Positions 58,502 to 64,000 of a stretch of 64,000 bases of DNA are shown here, one piece after another. The DNA comes from a virus. Numbering within the stretch: the first letter of the stretch is position 1; the number at the start of each line of letters is the position of its first letter. Below the pieces are notes generated by a model. That model was not told the DNA's origin. It saw nothing but the letters and a program-made list of their open reading frames with translations, and did no database searches. The stretch lies in the IMG/VR virus record IMGVR_UViG_3300017963_000188, positions 124,001 to 188,000 of that record; one strand, 5' to 3'. Made by a program: the position numbers and the translations under genes.

Positions 58502-59086
58502 CTACTCATCTTCAGCTTCAGTGTTCTTTTTGGAAGTTATTTTCACAAGTTCTTCTTCCCAAGTCTTCAGATTAGAAGACAGCTTCATGAAAAAAACTTG
58601 TTTCATTTCTTTACTGAATCCAGATTCATCTAAGGTGTGATTTATCTTATCCAACAAAGAAGTGAGAATAGTCTGGAACTCAGCAGACCTGACATCAATG
58701 GAAGTCTTCTTAGTTACTTCTTTCTTTTTGAGCCAAATATCACCAATCTTTTTCAGTGCATCAACACGTCGAGCTGATATTTGAGTTGTAGACATGTTAG
58801 AATCTTTACGTGAAATTCTCAACTTTTTCAGCTCATGCACTTCAAGAGCAAGTTCCTGTAGTATGAAATCTAATACTCGTGGAGATTCAGGGGTGTCCAT
58901 AAGGACATCAAACAAAAGATCCTCTTCTTGTTCTTCAACCTCATCCTCGTCCTCATCTTCACCATCAGCTTCACGTACATCAATATCAGGGACTATATGC
59001 ATAAGAGGGATATCCTTGGCAGGATCTCCCAAAACAAGATCTGGTACTTTCTTATCTGTAGTTACTGGTTTAGCTACTATACTCAT
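58502..59086 (-). CDS. acidic protein upstream of TerL (possible small terminase)
   Basis: 194 aa. An acidic stretch (READGEDEDEDEVEEQEED) precedes helical segments (LQELALEVHELKKLRISRKD, ARRVDALKKIGDIWLKKKE). Position just before TerL is where TerS usually lies, but no HTH is clear. TerS is inferred from context only. Confidence 0.62.
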   Translation of the reverse strand: MSIVAKPVTTDKKVPDLVLGDPAKDIPLMHIVPDIDVREADGEDEDEDEVEEQEEDLLFDVLMDTPESPRVLDFILQELALEVHELKKLRISRKDSNMSTTQISARRVDALKKIGDIWLKKKEVTKKTSIDVRSAEFQTILTSLLDKINHTLDESGFSKEMKQVFFMKLSSNLKTWEEELVKITSKKNTEAEDE

Positions 59087-59095
59087 GACACACTC

Positions 59096-60961
59096 TCAAT
59101 CAAAATCGAGAATCATCCCACCTGATTGGATTTCCAAGTCAGACTCTTTTTGAGGTACTTCATCAATAGAGAAGTTTTCCAACCCCATGTTTTGAATCTC
59201 AAACTGATCCAATACAGACTGGTATGACATCACATCGATAGGCTCCAAAGATTCAGTGCTATTTCTCGATAACACTTCATCCTGCTGTGCTTTCTTATCA
59301 ATATATGGCACAGAAGCTACCACTTGCTTGTTATATTTCTGGCAGAACCCATCTGAATTAGCTGTGCATGTTTGACAGGCTTTCATAGCCTGGACATATT
59401 TTGTACCACGAGTACGATGGATTTTTGACCCTTCATCACAAGAGGCATATACTGAAGGTTCTACATAGTAGACACCCATGAGACCTTGTTCAGAAAGAAC
59501 TTCCTTCAAGTCTTCTTTCACCTTTGCCAGACTATCCATACCAAATTTGAACCTCAGTAATTCATAAAGGTCGTCACCATAGAAACCTTCATTCATCTTA
59601 GCTATTGTGTATGCTCTCACTTTTTTCCTCAATACGGTGTGTTTCTCAGCCGTGATAGGGTTATTAGCATACTCTTCAAAGTTAATCCCTTCCAAGACAT
59701 TGCTTGAGATTTCAAATTCACCAAGGTCTGTGATAGCTTCTGTAGAAATAGCACCTTCTTCTTGAAGCTGTGGAAGGGAGCTAAGTTTGGACAATGTTTG
59801 ACGCACACCATCAGAGTCCATTGATTCGATGCGAGATAGAATTTCTCCCACATGAACATTTGTAATTTGACCCTTATTCAAAGCTACTTTAAGAGCTTCT
59901 TTGACTACAAGGTCGTCACTGTAGTCCATCTCTTTCACTATGTAACGACCCAAGACTTTGCACTTACCTGCCTTTTGATCATAATGATCACAAGCCTTGG
60001 TAGAGACAACAAATGGAGCTGTATTACCTACTGAGTCAAGGAAGGTCTTTGCTTTTTTGCAATCACCCTTCCAAAGATCCAGATTGACATAAAGATGTCC
60101 AAATAGTCCCTTTTCATCTACTGCATATTTCTGGTAAGACACAGTGCCTTTGTAATCTTCAAGGTCAGGCTCTACTTCAGCCAAAACTTTATGGGCAATC
60201 TTGGCTGATAAGATCAAGTCTTCTCTTGATACAAATTTGTCAGCTTTACGATATGTCTTTGGCAGTACATTTGCCCCCCGAGCAACTCTTTTCTTTTCAG
60301 TAGGAGATGTTCTGAAAGCTGTCTTAAGAGCTTCTTTGACTGTCTTGCCAGACTCTACTAATTGAACAGGATCTACACCTTTTTCACGGGCCAGGTAGGA
60401 ACGATAATGTTCCAATGTCTTTGCATTATAAGGAACCTTATCTACCAGTTTCTTCTCATAGGATAAGCAGATACCCTCACTGTTTTTCACACATCCAGCA
60501 CATTTCTTTTTTGACCTAAGATATAGAGCCTTAGAGCAATGCTTCTTAATGAGGTCTTGACCCTCACCATTCTGACATTGAGGGAACAATTTTGAATCTA
60601 TATAGACTCGACCAAAAACGCCCTTCTCTGCAAGAACTCTCTTGATCACATCTACACTAGCTTCTACAACTTGCTTGGAATAAGATGACTTGATAGTATC
60701 CATCAATTTAGTATCAGGGTCATCACGCAAGAGTCCGTAAAGAAGGAGACGTTTTAACTCCTTTTGCTGACCTTCAATGTCTTCTACAATCTCTTTACCA
60801 GTCTCAATCATCTCTTGATTAGGAAGAAGTCGGAAACCTGGAGAAGTCTGTAACTCCATCAAACTATGGTTCTCACTAGGTACTGCTGAGCTGGAACCTC
60901 TCTCTAACCACTGATGATCAACAGGCCCCTTTACAGGTGTATCCTTGTCATAAACTTTCAT
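59096..60961 (-). CDS. large protein with three Cys-bearing repeats
   Basis: 621 aa from ATG 60961. Three related units: AEKGVFGRVYIDSKLFPQC (~112), DEKGLFGHLYVNLDLW (~285) and SEQGLMGVYYVEPSVYASC (~500). Each is followed by a Cys cluster such as CAGCVKNSEGICLSYEKK, ACDHYDQKAGKCK or CQTCTANSDGFCQKYNK. These may bind zinc or form disulfides. Its place in the packaging block suggests a virion protein. No known family comes to mind. Confidence 0.72.
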   Translation of the reverse strand: MKVYDKDTPVKGPVDHQWLERGSSSAVPSENHSLMELQTSPGFRLLPNQEMIETGKEIVEDIEGQQKELKRLLLYGLLRDDPDTKLMDTIKSSYSKQVVEASVDVIKRVLAEKGVFGRVYIDSKLFPQCQNGEGQDLIKKHCSKALYLRSKKKCAGCVKNSEGICLSYEKKLVDKVPYNAKTLEHYRSYLAREKGVDPVQLVESGKTVKEALKTAFRTSPTEKKRVARGANVLPKTYRKADKFVSREDLILSAKIAHKVLAEVEPDLEDYKGTVSYQKYAVDEKGLFGHLYVNLDLWKGDCKKAKTFLDSVGNTAPFVVSTKACDHYDQKAGKCKVLGRYIVKEMDYSDDLVVKEALKVALNKGQITNVHVGEILSRIESMDSDGVRQTLSKLSSLPQLQEEGAISTEAITDLGEFEISSNVLEGINFEEYANNPITAEKHTVLRKKVRAYTIAKMNEGFYGDDLYELLRFKFGMDSLAKVKEDLKEVLSEQGLMGVYYVEPSVYASCDEGSKIHRTRGTKYVQAMKACQTCTANSDGFCQKYNKQVVASVPYIDKKAQQDEVLSRNSTESLEPIDVMSYQSVLDQFEIQNMGLENFSIDEVPQKESDLEIQSGGMILDFD

Positions 60962-61178
60962 CTTCACCCTCTCCTACTATTCTTTCAATGGTGTATGAAC
61001 CATCATCGTTTTCATTAATAGACCAGAAAGCATCATCAGCTTCACGAACTAAGAGATTCTTACCTATTCTGGTAAATCCTTTCAGCTTGTCTACTGAGGC
61101 AACTTTCATTGTCTCTTTTTTTGTCAAGAAACTGGTTAGGTCATCACTTCCAGACCATGATATTTGATCGAGATCCAT
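60948..61178 (-). CDS. small hypothetical protein
   Basis: 76 aa, GTGAGGTAGATA before ATG 61178. The core (KNLLVREADDAFWSINEN, GSYTIERIVGEG) looks like a small beta domain. Overlaps the start of the repeat protein by 14 bases. Confidence 0.66.
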   Translation of the reverse strand: MDLDQISWSGSDDLTSFLTKKETMKVASVDKLKGFTRIGKNLLVREADDAFWSINENDDGSYTIERIVGEGEDESL

Positions 61179-61186
61179 TATCTACC

Positions 61187-62074
61187 TCACAGTGATATTG
61201 TAAGATTCACATTGATATCAATTGGTGAGTTGGAAGCCACAGGATCAGAAATCCTGATCAAACCGACATAAGAACCAACTGCCATACCACTGATATCTAC
61301 TATGACAGACATAGCTATTGCTGGGTCTGTATCAGACATTGGCCCACCACTGGTGGGATTTACAGAAAGCCAACTAGAACCAGTCACTACTTGCGCTGTC
61401 CAATTTAAGATAGACGTAGCAGGACCAGAGTTGGAAACACTCAAAATTTGTACTGGTGGGTTAGCTCCATTAACAATACCAGCAAAGTTAAGGTCTGTAG
61501 CTGGTAATATCTCTATTTCAGGTCTTGGGAGAACCGTGAAATTGATATCAATAGTTTGAGGTGTGTTTGAAGCTCTATCATCAGCAACTTCAATAGTACC
61601 TACATATGACCCAGCACTCAAACCTTCAACATCAACTGATATTGATACAGTCTCTTCTTCATCTTTAGCTATATTACCAACACTATCGGGGGTACTCGAA
61701 ATCCAGGTTTCGTCTGGAGTAAGCCCCACACTCAATAAAGAGCCAAAGGAACCTATATTAGATATCACAACATCTTGAGCATCGGGGTTATCACCTGTCT
61801 CAGTAGCCTCAAAATTAAAGGTTGTGTTATCAAGAGAAATCGTTGGTACATTCTCACCAAGGATTGAATCCATAGAAGACACAATATCTCTAACAACTTC
61901 TTCTGGTAGAGGGATGTCTTCAAGAAAAGCACCTTGAGGTGTTTCAATACTCATGACATATAGGTCATTTGTAAGATAGAGATTATCTACCTTAATCGTA
62001 TATGAATACGTACCCTGTGATGTCACAGTCTCAAAATGAAATTTTTGAGTTTGTAGTCGTTCACTGACACTCAT
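61187..62074 (-). CDS. protein with two BACON/Ig-like domains
   Basis: 295 aa. After an N-terminal ~85 residues come two ~95-residue beta domains with the BACON pattern: WISSTPDSVGNIAKDEEETVSISVDVEGLSAGSYVGTIEV split over the first, and WLSVNPTSGG, ISGMAVGSYVGLIRI in the second. Such domains often bind carbohydrate or decorate capsids and tails. The start overlaps the upstream regulator stop (TAATG). Confidence 0.8.
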   Translation of the reverse strand: MSVSERLQTQKFHFETVTSQGTYSYTIKVDNLYLTNDLYVMSIETPQGAFLEDIPLPEEVVRDIVSSMDSILGENVPTISLDNTTFNFEATETGDNPDAQDVVISNIGSFGSLLSVGLTPDETWISSTPDSVGNIAKDEEETVSISVDVEGLSAGSYVGTIEVADDRASNTPQTIDINFTVLPRPEIEILPATDLNFAGIVNGANPPVQILSVSNSGPATSILNWTAQVVTGSSWLSVNPTSGGPMSDTDPAIAMSVIVDISGMAVGSYVGLIRISDPVASNSPIDINVNLTISL

Positions 62075-62676
62075 TAATTGGCCTCTGCCGACATGAGGAC
62101 ATATCCCTTATTATGATTCCATTGAGGTAATATGACCTCTTTCAAAATGTTAAAATTTTTACTTATCTCATCGAATATATAGAAGTAAGGATCTTTATGG
62201 CTTGGTTTTTTCTTGAGCAAATTGAGATTCTTAAAAAATCTATGACGAACTAATCCTTGAGAGAGCCCTAATTGCTCAGCAACCCATGATTGACATGTTG
62301 TTTGGTACATACCCACCAATATGTCTACATCTAAGTCACTCATAATCTTACTTAGATCTTGTTGCATTTGTTTTTCTGATATAGCTGGGAGGGAAAGGAG
62401 GAATTGAATTCTCTTGACAGCTTTCTTCAATCGATAACTAACTGCTGCCTGGGTACACCCAAAGATTTCAGCAATGTCTGATTGCTTTTTATTCACGTCA
62501 AAATATAGAAAAACAAAATCAGCCTCTAGATCAGGCAATTTATCCATCAGAGGTTTCACAGTATCCATAGATAAATTATGAAAAAAAGATGCAGTCCTGG
62601 TCTGTAATGCATCCTCAGTAGAAAAGCGGCTTTCTATTTCCGCTGGATCTAAAGATATTACCTGTGAAGATCTCAT
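62074..62676 (-). CDS. sigma-70 region 4-like HTH regulator A
   Basis: 200 aa. LPDLEADFVFLYFDVNKKQSDIAEIFGCTQAAVSYRLKK is a sigma-type HTH (helix-turn-helix at GCTQAAVSYR), and a second HTH-like part is SWVAEQLGLSQGLVRHRFFKNL. The C-terminal PYFYIFDEISKNFNILKEVILPQW is shared with its upstream paralog. CGAGGAGGCAGAGG precedes ATG 62676. Likely a late-gene regulator. Confidence 0.8.
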   Translation of the reverse strand: MRSSQVISLDPAEIESRFSTEDALQTRTASFFHNLSMDTVKPLMDKLPDLEADFVFLYFDVNKKQSDIAEIFGCTQAAVSYRLKKAVKRIQFLLSLPAISEKQMQQDLSKIMSDLDVDILVGMYQTTCQSWVAEQLGLSQGLVRHRFFKNLNLLKKKPSHKDPYFYIFDEISKNFNILKEVILPQWNHNKGYVLMSAEAN

Positions 62677-62757
62677 CCTCTGCCTCCTCGTATAGCTCTT
62701 TCAAAAAAAGTTCTATACTTATATAAGTAGAAAACAAATAAAAAATCAAGCTATATT

Positions 62758-63504
62758 TCAGGAGACGTGGAAACTTGAGAAAGACATATAGAATAATATA
62801 GATATTGATCGAAGTTTCATCATGAGAGATACTGAATCATGCTCTTCTACCGACAAAATACTGACCGGCAAGCCAACATAACTAGCATCGTTCCCATCCT
62901 CCAATATCACCATCTGGTCTTCCACCTCCTTGATATTAAATATTTTACCAGAAGGTACGTTTACCAGCAAGTGGTTCTTACGAGTCCATTGAGGTAGGGA
63001 AACTTCTTTCAATATATTGAAGTTTTTACTTAGAGAATTGAAGATGTAAAGATATGGGTCCCTCAGATTCTTTTCAGTATCCAAGGTACGAAGACCTTTA
63101 AAGAACCTATGCCGTACCAAACCTTGGGATATATATAGACTATCAGCTACAGAGGTCTGGCATGTGGTTTGGTAAAGCCGTACAAATATCTCTACATCCA
63201 AAGGGTCCAAAACAGAAGCTAGGACCTCTCTCATTTGTGGCTCTGGTACATCAGGTATACTCAAAAGAAACTCAATACGTTTCAAAGACTTTTTGATGCG
63301 GTAACTAATCGCTGCTTGAGTACATCCAAATATATGTGCTATGTCTTTTTGTTTTTTGTTTTTAACGAAGTACAAATAAAGAATATCAGCTTCAAAATCT
63401 GGTAATCTAGTAAGACATTTATTTAGGAAATCATCTGACAATTTATCACAATCCAAATTCAATTGGCTTATTATTATGTTCTGTAGATCTGATTCATCTA
63501 TCAT
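62758..63504 (-). CDS. sigma-70 region 4-like HTH regulator B (paralog)
   Basis: 248 aa from ATG 63504 (AAGGTG upstream; a GTG at 63513 is possible). Same plan as its neighbour: LPDFEADILYLYFVKNKKQKDIAHIFGCTQAAISYR, SVADSLYISQGLVRHRFF, PYLYIFNSLSKNFNILKEVSLPQW. It has ~60 extra C-terminal residues. Tandem duplication followed by divergence is the simplest origin. Overlaps the NusG-like stop. Confidence 0.8.
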   Translation of the reverse strand: MIDESDLQNIIISQLNLDCDKLSDDFLNKCLTRLPDFEADILYLYFVKNKKQKDIAHIFGCTQAAISYRIKKSLKRIEFLLSIPDVPEPQMREVLASVLDPLDVEIFVRLYQTTCQTSVADSLYISQGLVRHRFFKGLRTLDTEKNLRDPYLYIFNSLSKNFNILKEVSLPQWTRKNHLLVNVPSGKIFNIKEVEDQMVILEDGNDASYVGLPVSILSVEEHDSVSLMMKLRSISILFYMSFSSFHVS

Positions 63505-63509
63505 CACAT

Positions 63510-64000
63510 TCACCTTTTTGATAAATTAAAGGTCGGGATGTCAATCAGTATCTTCAGAGACTTCAATTCAATTAACACTGAAGCTATAGATTTATCTATG
63601 TCAATAATAGTCCCAGGAAGGTCTTTATACAAACCACTTCGTATTGTCACCCTATCCTTTTTCTTGAAATTTGAAGTTAAAACAGACCTAAATTGTGTCT
63701 TCAGATCCTTCACGTAAGAGTCGTCCACTGGAGACACTCTTCTTTGGGTATTACCCTTTATCTGCTGGTCTTCAGTCAGCAACCGCTTGATGTACTTTGT
63801 GCCTTCTAATTGAAACAACTTATGAGGTGGGGTGTTGCTAATATCTATAAATATGTAGCCCTTAACTAATGATAAGTCTAGACCTTTTTCATTTTTTAGA
63901 AATGGAATGAAGATATCTACTTCACCAAGGGAAGATTGGATTTCTTTTTTCAGGCGGTCTGTATCCTCCTTTTCACCCCAACTTGTTAATTCAAATACAG
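63510..64000 (-). CDS. NusG-like transcription elongation/antitermination protein (partial)
   Basis: The frame is open from 63512 to the window edge (about 162 codons), so the N-terminus is missing. VFELTSWGEKEDTDRLKKE, VDIFIPFL and VKGYIFIDISNTP fit a NusG N-terminal (NGN) domain. KKKDRVTIRSGLYKDLPGTIIDID is a KOW motif. It would bind RNA polymerase and aid reading of the long downstream late operon, including the paired HTH regulators. A shorter start at 63818 is a TTG inside the NGN domain and is rejected. Confidence 0.8.
   Translation of the reverse strand, partial: VFELTSWGEKEDTDRLKKEIQSSLGEVDIFIPFLKNEKGLDLSLVKGYIFIDISNTPPHKLFQLEGTKYIKRLLTEDQQIKGNTQRRVSPVDDSYVKDLKTQFRSVLTSNFKKKDRVTIRSGLYKDLPGTIIDIDKSIASVLIELKSLKILIDIPTFNLSKR

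Noticed and set aside
63510-63818. A complete 102-aa KOW protein starting at 63818
   Set aside because: The start would be a TTG inside an open frame that continues with NGN-domain sequence to the window edge.
1-64000. CRISPR arrays, insertion sequences, integrase or attachment sites
   Set aside because: No spaced repeats, transposase, recombinase or tRNA-end direct repeats were seen.

Overview
The window is a 64-kb piece of a large, AT-rich genome of a tailed dsDNA phage (Caudoviricetes). It carries a large terminase, a portal, a run of tail fibres ending in an S74 chaperone, a lytic transglycosylase, and a long gene strip crowded with small phage proteins and tRNAs. The host cannot be named from the sequence. 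The phage carries an unusually large set of host-takeover genes: GroEL, a tmRNA, at least 22 tRNAs, GMP reductase/IMP dehydrogenase, PRPP synthetase, a NADAR protein, a diguanylate cyclase and two sigma-like regulators.

Region 1 (1-16.7 kb, minus strand): small genes packed between tRNA genes. Almost every tRNA encodes its own CCA. Many protein genes end inside the 5' end of the next tRNA, so the stop codon lies in the tRNA's first bases. This strip also holds a circularly permuted tRNA locus (2.2-2.6 kb) and a tRNA-Ala pseudogene made by duplication and deletion.

Region 2 (16.9-18.5 kb, plus strand): one membrane-bound PAS-GGDEF diguanylate cyclase stands alone against the minus-strand genes.

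Region 3 (18.5-27.1 kb, minus strand): a tRNA-like RNA with a large internal insert; a one-piece tmRNA with tag ANDNALPMAA; an initiator-like tRNA-Met; and a ~2.6-kb block with little protein coding. That block holds an exact sarcin-ricin-loop sequence plus a series of short matches, in the right order, to conserved parts of 23S rRNA domains IV-VI. It is interrupted by tRNA-Arg, tRNA-Glu and one 60-codon ORF, and ends at a hairpin terminator. I read it as a strongly diverged, perhaps fragmented, LSU-rRNA-like RNA; this is the main candidate for something undescribed. Upstream follow a metallophosphoesterase, a transglycosylase, and a SLOG/NADAR pair.

Region 4 (27.3-50.2 kb, plus strand): tail fibres and adhesins. 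Two fibre genes with Pro/Ala/Thr-rich C-termini alternate with two radical SAM enzymes and an asparagine-synthetase-like ATPase. A LamG fibre, three tandem small fibre paralogs and four giant paralogous fibres follow, then PRPP synthetase and a DNA methyltransferase.

Region 5 (50.2-64 kb, mostly minus strand): GroEL, a sigma-like factor and an HU/IHF protein (the last two on plus), then the packaging/head module read right to left: NusG-like antiterminator (cut by the window edge), two paralogous sigma-type HTH regulators, a BACON-like Ig protein, a repeat-bearing Cys-rich protein, a small acidic protein, TerL and portal.

All rRNA comparisons were made by eye against remembered 23S sequence. 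No alignment or covariance search was run.
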